Part shown: in pieces, positions 1 through 10,244 of the stretch
Layout: the number at the start of each line of letters is the position of its first letter
Numbering within the stretch: the stretch's first letter is position 1
Source: Oscarella lobularis
Taxonomy: Eukaryota; Porifera; Homoscleromorpha; Homosclerophorida; Oscarellidae
Assembly (NCBI RefSeq): GCF_947507565.1
Contig: NC_089185.1
Location: forward strand, 372,001 to 436,000
Direction: 5' to 3'
DNA: 64,000 nucleotides
Program-made: the position numbers and the translations under genes
Notes under the pieces: generated by a model
The model's input: only the letters and a program-made list of their open reading frames with translations
Databases searched by the model: none
Told to the model about the DNA's origin: nothing

Positions 1-2
1 AG

Positions 3-242
3 TTGGACTTTGGCGGTCGAGTGACGCAAGAATCGGCGAAGAATTTTCAGTTGGAGTTGGACAACGAGCAGGTAGAATATGAAATTGGCTCGCGAGATCT
101 TTCTCATATTTTCTCCCTGGCTCAGGTCTTGCAATTTGGTCGAATTCGTACCGACGCCTACGCGCTCGACTTTCAGTATCCGTTCTCGCCGTTGCAGGCC
201 TTCTCGCTTGCCATGGCCAACCTAACGCAGCGTTTAAAATAG
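3..242 (+). CDS. TULP4: Tubby-like protein, TULP4 type, C-terminal end (5' truncated by window)
   Basis: Only the last part of the tubby domain is present. The frame gives GRVTQESAKNFQLELDNEQ, then an intron at 72..125 (CAG|gtagaa ... ggctcag|GTC), then VLQFGRIRTDAYALDFQYPF and a C-terminus ending in ALANVTQRLK-like residues (MANLTQRLK, stop at 240-242). This C-terminal signature matches the TULP4 branch of the tubby superfamily as I recall it, better than TUB/TULP1-3, which end in SSFDxKLACE. The family binds phosphoinositides through the tubby barrel; TULP4 also carries WD40 and SOCS-box parts that would lie upstream of the window. The 54-bp intron is a multiple of three and stop-free, so an unspliced reading stays open. 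It converges on TMEM106, whose stop is about 150 bp away. Confidence 0.85.
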   Translation: MDFGGRVTQESAKNFQLELDNEQVEYEIGSRDLSHIFSLAQVLQFGRIRTDAYALDFQYPFSPLQAFSLAMANLTQRLK

Positions 243-393
243 GAGAAAAAATAGAAACGAGGACTTCCTTTTTTTGTATTTGTATTTCTATAGACAGACC
301 GAGAAAGAGATATTTGAGATATTTTACCTTTTATTCTGTCGTAGAAGACTTCTAATAGGAATCTAATAACAGCAAAACAAAATCATACAAATT

Positions 394-1137
394 CTATTTA
401 GAGGAGCACTTGTTGAAAACGTTTAGCTGAGCGAATTTAGAGACAGTAACGACCTCGTCGTCGGAAAAATACGAATAGTAGCCGTTGATCTCGAACATGA
501 GTTCGAAGAAGTAATGTCGCCAGTCACCCGCGCACAAACGCTCGATGTTCAATCCCTGACCGTTTGAGAAGGTGAGCGCGAGACTGAAGTTGTGCACTTG
601 GCTTTTGAGACTGCCGACGGACAGGCTCTCGTTGATTATGATCCCGCCGACTTCCAGTGCATTCTGGAGAAGTGTCGCCGTGAGTTTCGACAGTTTGACG
701 GAGAGAAAGTTCTTGTTTTTAATCACAACGCCGAAATGGACGCCCATTTCGACCGTGTGATTATAATGAAGCAGCGAGACGGAGCTGACGAAAGGTTTCG
801 GGTTCTCCGAGAGTGCGATCGTAACGGAGCGTGGCAGGAGAAAGAAGAGAAGGAGGCCGCTGATAACAGCGCAAATGACGATTGTTATGACCACGTTACG
901 CACCGTTCGCCGAGGCTTCAGCCGATTGTCCTTGTACGGTATAAGAGCAATGAGCTGCTCTGCGTCCTCGCCTTCCTTGATCGTGACCGTTCCCTTCCCG
1001 TGGCACGTTGGACACTTCATTTCCCGAGAGCCTGAGCCCTCCAAGCTCCCGCTAAATCTTCGCGTTCTGCGCGTTGGATTTTGAAGCGTCGTGTTCGAGC
1101 CGTCCATCGACGGCTCGCTGGCTGGCCGATTGCCCAT
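394..1137 (-). CDS. TMEM106: TMEM106 family lysosomal membrane protein
   Basis: Single open frame of 247 aa starting at ATG 1137 (MGNRPASE). An upstream in-frame GTG at 1191 is not credible. Order of features: a glycine-2 start resembling the myristoylatable MG start of TMEM106B; a CPTCHGKGTV zinc-ribbon-like CxxC near residue 42; the family block LIALIPYKDNRLKPRRT; one transmembrane segment (about 80-102) followed by LLPRS; then a luminal LEA2-like domain with N-glycosylation sequons. Family members are type II proteins of late endosomes and lysosomes that act in lysosome size, acidification and transport. A CACGTG E-box within TCACGTGA lies 18 bp upstream of the ATG (1155..1160), compatible with lysosomal-gene control. 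The gene has no intron, unlike most neighbours. A/B/C paralogy cannot be assigned. Confidence 0.93.
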   Translation of the reverse strand: MGNRPASEPSMDGSNTTLQNPTRRTRRFSGSLEGSGSREMKCPTCHGKGTVTIKEGEDAEQLIALIPYKDNRLKPRRTVRNVVITIVICAVISGLLLFFLLPRSVTIALSENPKPFVSSVSLLHYNHTVEMGVHFGVVIKNKNFLSVKLSKLTATLLQNALEVGGIIINESLSVGSLKSQVHNFSLALTFSNGQGLNIERLCAGDWRHYFFELMFEINGYYSYFSDDEVVTVSKFAQLNVFNKCSSK

Positions 1138-1238
1138 GCTGAGACGGCGTTCGTCACGTGAAGTGAGAACCCGTACCGTATTGTGACACATACGTCAATG
1201 CACATCATTCAATAACGACATACAAACAGTGCAAAAAC

Positions 1239-1283
1239 AGAGAGAGGGAGAGAGAGAGAGAGAGAAAGAGCGAGAGAGCGAGA
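1239..1283. repeat. (GA)n simple repeat in 5' flank of TMEM106
   Basis: Nearly pure GA dinucleotide tract with a few interruptions. It lies between the TMEM106 start and the 3' end of the zinc-finger gene. GA/CT tracts near promoters can bind GAGA-type factors, but nothing here proves that use. Confidence 0.9.
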
Positions 1284-1378
1284 ATCACAAGCAATACTAA
1301 AACGGCGTGCGTGCTGGACTGATGAAATCCCACAAAAAAAAACGGACATTATTCCCCAAACTAGCTACTACACCACTG

Positions 1379-3718
1379 TCAAAGCAATTCATTTCTCGAT
1401 CCACCGTCCGCGTTAGATGACTGTCCCGCCTCGTTCGACGACTCAAACGGAGCGGAAATCATCATTTCGTCGAGATTAACATGTCCCCCTTGATTCTCCT
1501 CAACGTCGTGGGAATTATCTTTCACTGATTCGCCGCCATTTCCATTCTCTTCTCCACCCACGTCAATTACCTGATGCGACTCGGACGTCGTCGTCGTCGT
1601 CGTCGTCGTCGTCGTGACGACCGCCGAATCTTCGACAATCGTCGCCTCGTCGCCGACGACGACTTCCTCTTCCGTACGAGGCGGCGGCGGCGAACTGTCG
1701 TCCATCAGCTGCTCTGGCGGTGCCGCCGTCGGAAGCGGAACTTCGACGCGAGAAATGTGGAGAGCGTTGACGGGAGATTTCTGCTGGTTATCCAGCGGAG
1801 TGATCTGATTCGACGGAAGCACGTCATTTTCAGAACAACGTCTTTTAGCGGAAGACGACGACGATCTGAAAGAGAGAGAGAGACAGAGAGAGAGAGAGAA
1901 AAGGAATCCCGCTATTTCCGTTATTCTTTTTTATCTCCCTACCTTTTCTGTTTTGATTTTGCGCTCGTCGCCTTTCGTTTTCTCCCCTTTTGCTTCCCGT
2001 AGCCGCTCGATTTCCTACCGCCCGTTTTCCGCGTTTGTTTACCTCTCTTCTTAGTGCCACTCGCCGCCAAAATAGCCTCGACGTCATCGTTAATATTCCT
2101 CGACGGCACGTCGACGTCCTCCCCCTCCTCCTCCTCCTCGTCGACGTTGTTCACTTCCTCGACGGACGGCTGAAGCCGATGTATCTTCTCGTGACGTACC
2201 AATCGACTCTGCTTCGTAAACGGCTTGTGACACGTGGAACACTTGAACGGACTCGCCTGGGTGTGCTTCAATTTATGACGCACCAAATTCTCCTCAAAGA
2301 CAAACGACTGCCAGCAATATTCGCATTTGAATTTCTTCCTCGTCGATCCGTCCTCCTCCTCCTCTTCCTCATCTTCCTCGTCGTCGTCTTCGTCTATGAT
2401 AATCCGCGAGCCAATAATAACCGGATCGTCTTCATCGTCGTCCTCCTCCTCCTCCTCGTCGTAGCCGCGTCGCCTTTCTCCGGATCGTCTCTTCCGCGCC
2501 ATCTCCGGCGCTTTGAAGTGCACGTTCATGTGCCGCTTGAGAACGCTCGGCTTGGGGAACCCTCGATGGCAATGTTGACACTTAAACGGACTCTGATCCG
2601 TGTGCAATATCGCGTGTTTTTCCAAGCTTCCTAATTTGGCAAACGCCTTCGTGCATCGACGACATTTGAACCGGCCCCCGTCGATGACGACGCCGCCGCA
2701 CGCTTCCGCCTGCGCCTGCAATAGCGCCTGTCTCGACGTAAACATCATCTGAGACGATTTATCGCTGCCGTCGCCGCCGCCGCTGCTTCCACCGCCGCCG
2801 CCGCCGCTCCCCGTTTGCCCGTTGAGAAATTCCGCTCCGGCAATAAGCGCCGCCTGCGCGAGAAACTCCATATTCGCTGATTGGTTCGGCTGCACGGCGG
2901 CGGAGGCGGCAGCGGCGACAGACGCGCGAGAATGGTCCCGTGTCGCCAGGTCTCGTGCCGCCAGATGAATCGCTTGATGTTCGATGAGACTTTGCTCGCG
3001 CGAGAAGGCGGAACGGCACTCGGAGCAGCGATAGGGTCGCGCGCTATAGTGGAGCTTCGCGTGACGTTGGAGATGACTGCGTCGCGTGAATCCCTTGCCG
3101 CAGCTGTCGCACACGTACGGACGTTCGCCCGTGTGCGTGCGCATGTGACGCTCGAGCGCGCTTGGCTTTGTGAACGGTTTCTGGCAGATTTGGCAGGCGA
3201 ACGGGCTCTCGGTCGTGTGAAGACGACTGTGCTTCTGAAGATTCTCGAAGACGGTGAACGACTTGTAGCACTCGCTGCACTTGTAAATACCCATTGGTTT
3301 CCTAGACAGAAAAAACAAAACAAAATTACATCCCGTTGATTTTACGGAGTCATACATAAAGTACAAGGAGTGTACGGACGTTCATTCAATTAGAGTCCTT
3401 ACTTCTACTGGAATCAATACGTAAATTCATTCCCGTATTGATTCCAAGAGGAGTTTATACAGGGTACTCAATTAAAGTCTAGAGGAGACTGGTCTACTGT
3501 AGAACTTTATACAGGGGGGGCTGTCTATCGGAGAGAGCAGCTTCTATTGTTCTACTTCTTTAGGGTTGTGCTGAGACGTCTCGGCCTTTTCTTTGTCTTG
3601 TATTCGTTTGAATCTTCTTCTTCGATGTAATCGTCGTCCTCGAATTCCTCATCCTCGTCCATGCAATAGTCGTCGTCGTCCGGCTGAGCGCCGTCGTCGA
3701 GAATTTCCATGTCGTGAC

Positions 3719-3753
<35 letters not shown>

Positions 3754-4183
3754 ACAATGCCGCCTTCGTCGCTGCTCGTCAAGAAGGCATCGTCGTCGTC
3801 ATTGGATACCTCTTCGTCATCGTCCAAATCATTATCATTATGAATAACCCCCTGGGGAAAAGAATAATTTTAATCGACTCTCGTTAATCGACACGAGAGC
3901 CAATTAAAACTCCGCTTACGTGCGTCGCGTGACCAGTGCCTGGATCATTGACGATGACAGTCTCGTACGGATTGATGATACTCTGCGAGCAAAGATTACG
4001 GATTATCCTCCCTGAAGACTTAATTTAAATTTATTATTACTTGAGTCATGTGAACGACCGGATCGGTTTCAATCACTTCGTCGGGACCTTCGACGATGAT
4101 CGCCTCGTCTGCCGTCGCCGCCGTTGCCGTCACCGGCACCGGCGGCGTCGCGGAGGAGATGGCGTGACGGCTTTCTGTGGCGA
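1379..4183 (-). CDS. Acidic C2H2 zinc-finger protein, eight fingers (5' exon unresolved)
   Basis: Exons read on the minus strand: 4183-4041 (SSATPPVPVTATAATADEA..., HMTQ end), 3982-3920 (SIINPYETVIVNDPGTGHATH), 3851-about 3554 (Asp/Glu-rich, 12-Gly tract), 3302-1943 (fingers), 1865-1379 (tail with a Thr run). Phases agree at each join; the 3554 donor (AA|GTAGAA) is weak, so the acidic part could instead be a separate small gene ending at the TAG at 3552. Eight C2H2 fingers occur as 4+2+2, split by a Gly/Ser linker and an Asp/Glu block (about 2300-2480). The C-terminus of the finger exon is Lys/Arg-rich and NLS-like. It is a sequence-specific DNA-binding candidate; I do not recognise a named orthologue. 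The first exon must lie in 4184-4700. Confidence 0.75.
1869..1901. repeat. (GA)n repeat inside the last intron of the zinc-finger gene
   Basis: GA tract, which on the minus (gene) strand is a CT-rich stretch running straight into the acceptor cag at 1866-1868, so it doubles as the polypyrimidine tract of that intron (1866..1942). Confidence 0.8.
3719..3756 (-). repeat. Gly-codon triplet repeat in the zinc-finger gene
   Basis: GCC/GCG triplets on the plus strand encode a run of about 12 glycines on the minus strand within the acidic N-terminal region, likely length-polymorphic. Confidence 0.85.
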
Positions 4184-4895
4184 CTGGGCGAGAGAAAAAA
4201 TTCGCGCGGAGATTTGGAAAAAAATAAATTAACGTTTCTTCGATTTTACCAATTATTTCGGTCGACATTGGCGCTAAAGGATCGACGCGAAATCCTATTG
4301 GAAAAATTTACGTGAACGCGACGAATTTTTTCGCGAACGAAATAAGGGAGAAAGCGAATCGAAACTATTTCCGATTTAATTGGGAACCCCGATCGTTTCT
4401 CGACGGCGTTGCAAATGCGGGGTGGACGAGCGACGACGCGCCGCGCGGCGAGAAGAAAAAACGAAAAGGCTGCGTTTCTCCGTCTTTTCTTCGAATTCCA
4501 ACGCCAAATCAAGGCTAGGAAGTCGATTGGGGCTCGTGCGTGCTGTAAAATGAGTGGCAACGATCGGCGGTTGCGCCGTCGTGTTCGCACGAAAGCGATC
4601 TCGCGTGCGCCATCTTGGCTCGGGTAGGCGCGGCGGGCGCGTACGGCCGAATGGGGCGCCGCAATAACAAATCGTCGAATACGCGAGCGGTCTGAGACTT
4701 ACTGATTTGCCTTTCGTGTGAGGGCGGCGCGGGGACGATCGCAAAAACACGATAGAGGGATCCCTTTGGGGGTAACGCTAAGGATGAGGCCCCTTTCGTG
4801 GAAGCGAGGCCCTCATTGGTGGTCTAGTGCGCCTGCGTGGCAGTGCGTGCGGGAGTTCATATCAATGGTGTTGCTAAAGGCGGCGGCGCGTTGCG
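4184..4895. promoter_or_regulatory. Divergent promoter region between the zinc-finger gene and RMI1
   Basis: 712 bp, CpG-rich between about 4390 and 4700. It must hold the missing first exon of the minus-strand zinc-finger gene. A candidate start is ATG 4613 on the minus strand, embedded in CAAGATGGCG (4608..4617), which is both a good initiation context and a YY1-type core motif. A matching donor of the right phase is not clear, so I do not call the exon. On the plus side no TATA box is evident before RMI1. Confidence 0.4.
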
Positions 4896-5924
4896 ATGCT
4901 CGCTCTCTATTCCGAACGGATTTTTCGCTCGCACGCAATTCGAATTCGTCTCGATTGGTTAGAGGAATGTTTGGCGCGGGTAGAGGGGCAGAAAAGAGGT
5001 CCAATCAATGATCGGATCGTCGATAAAATTTACGGCGAGTGGCTTTCGTCTGATTTGCGCGCGAATGGGCTTCCAACTTTACCCGAGACGGTACGTTTAG
5101 TGCACGTAAACGGTCCTTTAGTCCTTCAGGTGCGTGATCGCGTAAATGACAGTCTGGGAAAAAGACTCGAAATTTTTTATACTAGATCAATGAAATAATC
5201 AACATTGGCGAGTCGTCCTATTCCCAATTGTTAAAGCTCGATAAACGAGACAATAATCTCGATGTAGATAGCAATCTCGACAAGAAAAAAGTAATGAAAT
5301 AAAAAAAGTAGTTTCCCGCGCGCTAAACTCACGGGAGGAAAATACAAATACAGTGGCAACCTGAGCCAAGACGCATGCTCTTTATGTCCGTAACGGATGG
5401 ATCTAAAGACATTAGCGCCATGGAATATCAAAGCCTTCCATTTATCGACGTCACAACGTGTCCTGGAGCAAAAGTAATTTTAAACATAATGGAATTTAAT
5501 TCGGCACTTCCCGGCTTCTGGTTGTAGATTAGACTGATCGGAACAGTGGAATGCCGTCGCGGTGTTCTCCTCCTCAGCAGTAGCAATACGGAATATCTAG
5601 GAGGTTCCGTGGCACAGCTCCAATCTCATCACTGCCAAACAAACGTGCTAAGAAAAGCTCTGTAAAAAAAAGCAAAACAATACAGTGGAATCTGATATTA
5701 ATTAATTAATTAATTAAAAGATTTCACTGTATCAATGTCTAGCATGGAGTCAAATTTCTTCTGTCTTTACCAGAGGAATGGAAGTCGTCGTCCCTGTTCA
5801 AGACAATGACTTTGGTGACATGGATGACGACTTAGACGACGATACTGTGGCTCAGCTTTGCATAGACGCGGAACAAGCCGAATCCATCCCAGACGGATTT
5901 TTTGACGATGACATAGAGACGTAG
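4896..5924 (+). CDS. RMI1: RecQ-mediated genome instability protein 1-like (RMI1), short form
   Basis: Five exons (4896..5129, 5186..5290, 5354..5473, 5528..5661, 5774..5924) with consistent phases give 247 aa. The N-terminal helical region WLEECLARVE...EWLSSDL matches the RMI1 N-domain (WLEACINWIQ...QWLLTDL). The OB-fold core follows: NGPLVLQINEIINIG, EPRRMLFMSVTDG, MEYQSLPFIDVTTCPGAK and GVLLLSSSNTEYLGG. In other animals RMI1 joins topoisomerase IIIalpha and BLM to dissolve double Holliday junctions in the nucleus. The protein ends in a short acidic tail (DMDDDLDDDTV...DDDIET) and lacks the long linker and second OB fold of vertebrate RMI1 (about 625 aa). An AATAAA-like signal follows near 5993. 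It is convergent with UST. Confidence 0.88.
5697..5717. repeat. (TTAA/ATTA)n repeat in RMI1 intron 4
   Basis: Short TAAT tandem repeat within the last RMI1 intron. No coding effect. Confidence 0.8.
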
Positions 5925-6091
5925 CAAAGAGATATCACTTTCACTTTTTTTATTTCTTCAAGAATTGGGTATAGTACACGGTAGTGGATCAATAATAAAA
6001 AAAGAAGTCTCTATTTCATTTGCTACATGTAGTAAGAGGACAAATTAGACAATTAAATTCCAAAGAGGTTTTCTTGCTAGCTCCACTTCTT

Positions 6092-7508
6092 TCACGTACC
6101 GATCCCGAGCTCCTTTTTTAGCGCCTGAAATCGTTCTTGTACAAAAAAATAAAATTCGTAGTCAAAGTGCATGCGAAATCGAAGAATTCGTCGCGTCTCC
6201 AGCGACGGCATCACTTTCTTTTTCGTTGCAGTTGTATTAATACGCGCACCAGTTTCCGCACCTAAAGCAAATTAATTTATTCATTCATTCATTGGCTTAT
6301 TCTATGCCTCACATACCGGGATGCTTGTATAAGTCGACGACGCCATGAAAGTGTCGCGGCAAGAGCCGCTCAAAAACGCGCAGCGTGTCCTCATATTCTT
6401 CCAGGAGACCGACGACGAGATACTTTTCGATGACGTTGGTCTTGGCCCTATTCAGTGCCCACATGCCAGGCTCGCTGAACACAGAGAAGGGAGTATTTAT
6501 ATGACAACGAAAAAAAGGTAAAGAACGCTTACAAACAAGCGGGCTCCTGTCCACAGAAAAACGGCGTAATGTAGAATAATCTTTTGCTGGTGCATTCGTG
6601 GTGTGCAAACTGAACGCACTCGTCAACTGTCTGGGATAGAAAGAATGCAAAAGGGTGGGGTCAAATGCTATGTGTGTGTCTGTACTCTGGCTACTCTTCG
6701 TTCGGAGAATTTCACGGTGTGATTTTCTCTGTTGTCGCCGAAGCGTTTGTAGTAGAAATTCGATACAAATCGCTCGATGGGATCCCGAATAATGTTAATG
6801 TGAACCAAGGGAAGAGCGCCGTATCTAATCAGACACTATGACATCCTAATTACATTAGAGGAGAAGAACAAATCACTTTTGAAAATCAATAAAAAACAGA
6901 TGGCGAGAATAAATAAAAGGAATAGGCAATTGATAGATGTAATTTACCAAATCAATCTAGAGACGATTCATCGTTCACACTCATCCACCCCCACACTCTG
7001 AGTCTCACCTGTTCCTGAACAGTTATCGCCTTTTGATTATTAATGTCAGATGTAGCCAATACGAAATCATTTCGATCGGCGAGCACTTTGAGCAGTTCGA
7101 GAGTCGTTCGACTGCCACATTTTCCCACCCGATTGTACATAATTCTCGCCTGCGATTCGTCTTCTTCTTCGTCCTCCGCCTCCCCCTCTTCAACACTGAC
7201 TCGTTACATTCTCTCGACCCGGATGCCAAGTCTTACCGGTTCTATTTGCGGTCGATTGCGCGAATACGAGCGCTGTGTAATGTCGAATATACAATCGGGT
7301 CCATACAATCTGCTTGGAAGCAAGGTGAAGCCAGCTTACCGTTTTGTGCGATGCGAAGACGATTTTTGTGTTCGTACTGACGTCGCGCCTCGCTTAGGTG
7401 ATTTTTAACCGGTGAACCGGTCATGACTATTAGTATTGGTCCCACTAGGGCCATTCCCAGGGCGAACGACAGCATAACAAAGCGCTGGAGCTTCCTAGAA
7501 GAACGCAT
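6092..7508 (-). CDS. UST: Uronyl 2-O-sulfotransferase (UST)
   Basis: Seven exons on the minus strand: 7508-7340, about 7202-7009, 6956-6877, 6824-about 6690, 6630-6533, 6474-6317 and 6261-6092. Exon 1 encodes a type II signal anchor (KLQRFVMLSFALGMALVGPILIVM), as in Golgi sulfotransferases. The PAPS-binding start is YNRVGKCGSRTT, which follows UST (YNRVGKCGSRT) rather than HS2ST (YNRVPKTAST). Further landmarks: FIYSRHLFFIDF, HINIIRDPIERF, RFGDNREN, RLFYITPFFCGQ, EPGMWALNRAK and a C-terminal YEFYFFVQERFQALKKEL. UST adds 2-O-sulfate to iduronic/glucuronic acid in dermatan/chondroitin sulfate in the Golgi. Uncertain points are the acceptor of exon 2 and which of two GTA donors ends exon 4. Confidence 0.9.
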
Positions 7509-7607
7509 TCTCCCCGTAAATGCCTCTATACGGGTCTGTGTGTGACGTCATTGCGTCGCTAAACCAGGAGCTACGACGCCTAAAGGCACAGGAACAACTA
7601 TTGCGGC
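7509..7607. promoter_or_regulatory. Bidirectional promoter UST/TBC1D15 with consensus CRE
   Basis: Only 99 bp separate the start codons of the two divergent genes. The interval carries a perfect palindromic TGACGTCA (7543..7550), the CREB/ATF consensus, about 35 bp upstream of the UST start and 58 bp upstream of the TBC1D15 start. Shared control is inferred. Confidence 0.55.
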
Positions 7608-10177
7608 ATGGAGGGATTCAAAGTAGCGTTGGCGTTTTTGAGCATAGAAATTTTAAAATTCGTCGAATGCAGGTGCTCTACGAACGAAGGGGCGTCTGCA
7701 TTCACCCTTCGACGTCAGACGTAGACGAAACGATCGTCGGAGGCTCGCTGAAGCTTCTCAAAGACCCGAAGGTAGACAGCCGTCGTCCCAAATGCTGTAG
7801 AAAATAACGCAGCGACGTGAGAACGTTTTCGAGCCCTTTTTATTGTACTAGTCGGGATCGGCATTCGTCGAATGGAATCAAACCGTTTCGACGCCCATCA
7901 ACGCCGACTTGCTGTACGACGATCAAGGCTGGATGATCATCGAATCGCCGCAAAAGGGGGCCCAATCGTCGCCGCGAGTGTCTACGCGTACGAAACCGAA
8001 GGAAGACGCCGAGAACGTACGCTACGACATTCAATTTGCTCTCGCCGAAGTGAAATCGGTGCGAAAGAAGACGCCCCATTTCGGCTATCCGCAATTGACC
8101 GTCACTCTGACGTCAAACGAGCTCATGCCAACGCTCTACTTCCACGGCGGACACATGAAGGAGTTCTGGACGTATCTTCAGAGATTTCTCTGTTTTGAAA
8201 AGTTCGATGAGTGTACTATAGAATTTCTTGATAGACCTTTTTTGTTATTGATAGGTGTAAGCACGATGCGTCTTTGTTTCTTGTTGCTGAATCCGCTGAT
8301 GCCCTACGACAATCCATGCAGAGCCTTCACGGCGATGAAGACGTTCCTTCGAGTTCTGTGCGTATGATATCAGTATATACAATTAATTGATCAAAATCCT
8401 GTAGACTTTGGGTAGCGGATTTACTGACGTTATGAGCGGGTTTTCGAAAGTGACTCGTTTCTTCAAGGGCACCTTTGGATCCAAGGGCCATTTAGAGGAC
8501 AAGAGACCCAAAAACGATCGCGTGGCTGACGTCACCAATCCCCCCAAGTACGAGTTCAAGACAGACAAGAGTGGCTTTGAGGTTGTCCAGAAAGTGAGAA
8601 AGCGAGCTCTTTTTAATAAATAAATAAATAAATAAATTAATTAATTAATTATTACTAGGAACCTGGCAAAGAGCCTCTTACCTTACAAAAACGCGGCCTG
8701 CCTGTCAACGAAGAGGACTGGACATCGTTTTTGGATTCGGAAGGTCGGGTACTCCAACAGGAAAGTTTTCTCAAGAAACTCTACAACGGGGTAAGGCTCA
8801 AAAATCTCAGATTGTTCTTCCGTAAAACCCGGAAGGGGCTAGGGTATTACCGTAGCGTCGAGAAAAGAGGCGTGGAAGTTTCTATTAAAATATTATGATT
8901 ACGATTCGACGGATTCGGAATGCGCCGTGCTTCGACAGCAAAAGCGGTTAGTAGCAGATTCTCCGCTAACTGAATGATAACGAATTACCAGCGAGGAGTA
9001 TTTTACAATGAAAAAGCAATGGATGAGCATGACAGAAACGCAAGTGGCACACTTTTTTCCTTTTCGCGAACGCCGACACTTAATTGGTCAGTGATATTCT
9101 AATAATAATAATAGTAATAATATCATCCTCGAATATTTTCTACGCAGAGAAAGACGTTCTTCGAACGGATCGAACCTTGGAACTATTCGCTGACGAGAAC
9201 GGTCCCGGACTGAAGTTGCTAAACGACATCCTCATGACCTACGTCATGTATAATTTTGATCTTGGTAGAATACGAATAAGAGAATCTTATTATGAGTAGA
9301 GGAGGGGACGTGACTGTGATTTAGGCTATGTTCAGGGCATGAGCGATCTTCTTTCACCTATTCTGACGGTCATGGAAGACGAAGTGGACACGTTTTGGTG
9401 TTTTGTTGGCTTGATGGATCGAATGGTTGCTTTTGCCTTCTCACTAGCTGAAACTGACTCTGATTTCTTCTTATACAGGCTCATTTGTTTGCTGAGGATC
9501 AGGTTGGAATGAAAGCTCAGTTGAAGTATCTTGGGCTCTTGGTACAGTTCATGATTCCCGATCTCTGGGAGTATCTTGGTGTGTGCTGTCGGGAATGTCT
9601 GCTTCGTTTTTTTACATTGCTTTTGTCTCATTGGCAGATAGCCAAGAATCGAGCAATCTCTATTTTTGCTTTCGTTGGCTGCTCATTTGCTTCAAGCGTG
9701 AATTTTCCATGGACAACACATTGGTGCTTTGGGAAGTAAGGATACGCGACAAAAAAAGCTGGGCCACTTTAATTGAATTTGTTTAATTGCTTAGGTGACG
9801 TGGTCAGATTATTACACCCGTCATTTTCACTTGTTCATATGCCTGGCAATTTTATACGATTGTAAGGAACACATCATAAGCAGTGACTTGGATTTCAACG
9901 ACATCCTGAAGGTAAAGAGATAGCTACATATATAATTAATTAATGAGCATTTTCCCCTATAAAGTTTATCAACGGATTGTCTGGTAAACTAGACGTAGAA
10001 CATCTCTTGTCGACAGCAGATGCCCTATTGCGGCAATTTCTCTCATCCAAGAGACCAGTACCCAAGGGGTTGGAAATTCTAAAAGGAAACCCAACAGGAC
10101 GCAAGAAATCCATTAAAACACCAGACAAGGTTATTAATTGGTCGCCCGGTAGCTCTGTTGTAGCTGGAGCCACATGA
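7608..10177 (+). CDS. TBC1D15: TBC1D15/TBC1D17 Rab GTPase-activating protein
   Basis: Fourteen exons give about 613 aa: 7608..7622, 7673..7771, 7852..8210, 8255..8357, 8405..8593, 8659..8790, 8843..8946, 8992..9086, 9148..9264, 9325..9425, 9479..9578, 9638..9735, 9795..9911, 9965..10177. The N-terminus reads MEGFK|VLYERRGVCIHPS, paralleling IIYEQEGVYIHSS of TBC1D15; a start at ATG 7667 without the tiny first intron is the alternative. The N-terminal Rab-binding region (FALAEVKSVR...TLYFHGG) precedes the TBC domain. The arginine finger is in IEKDVLRTDR and the glutamine finger in GYVQGMSDLLSP. Then come ILMTYVMYNFDL, FCFRWLLICFKREF and LWEVTWSDYYTRHFHLF. In other animals it switches off Rab7-class GTPases on late endosomes and mitochondria. 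It is convergent with FJX1 (67 bp between stop codons). Confidence 0.93.
8613..8654. repeat. AT-rich TAAA/TTAA repeat in TBC1D15 intron 5
   Basis: Tandem AAATA units followed by TTAA units just before the acceptor at 8658. Non-coding. Confidence 0.8.
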
Positions 10178-10244
10178 CGCTCACTTGCTCCCCTAGATGC
10201 ATCCTATATATTTGCTAAAATATCATTAACTAACTTTGTCTACA

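Noticed and set aside
1239-1901. GA repeats examined as CRISPR or mobile-element ends
   Set aside because: Plain dinucleotide microsatellites without spacers, terminal repeats or target duplications.
4246-4750. Minus-strand frames of 114-124 aa in the zinc-finger/RMI1 promoter region
   Set aside because: Arg-rich frames in a CpG-rich region with no domain and no splice phase compatible with the zinc-finger exons.
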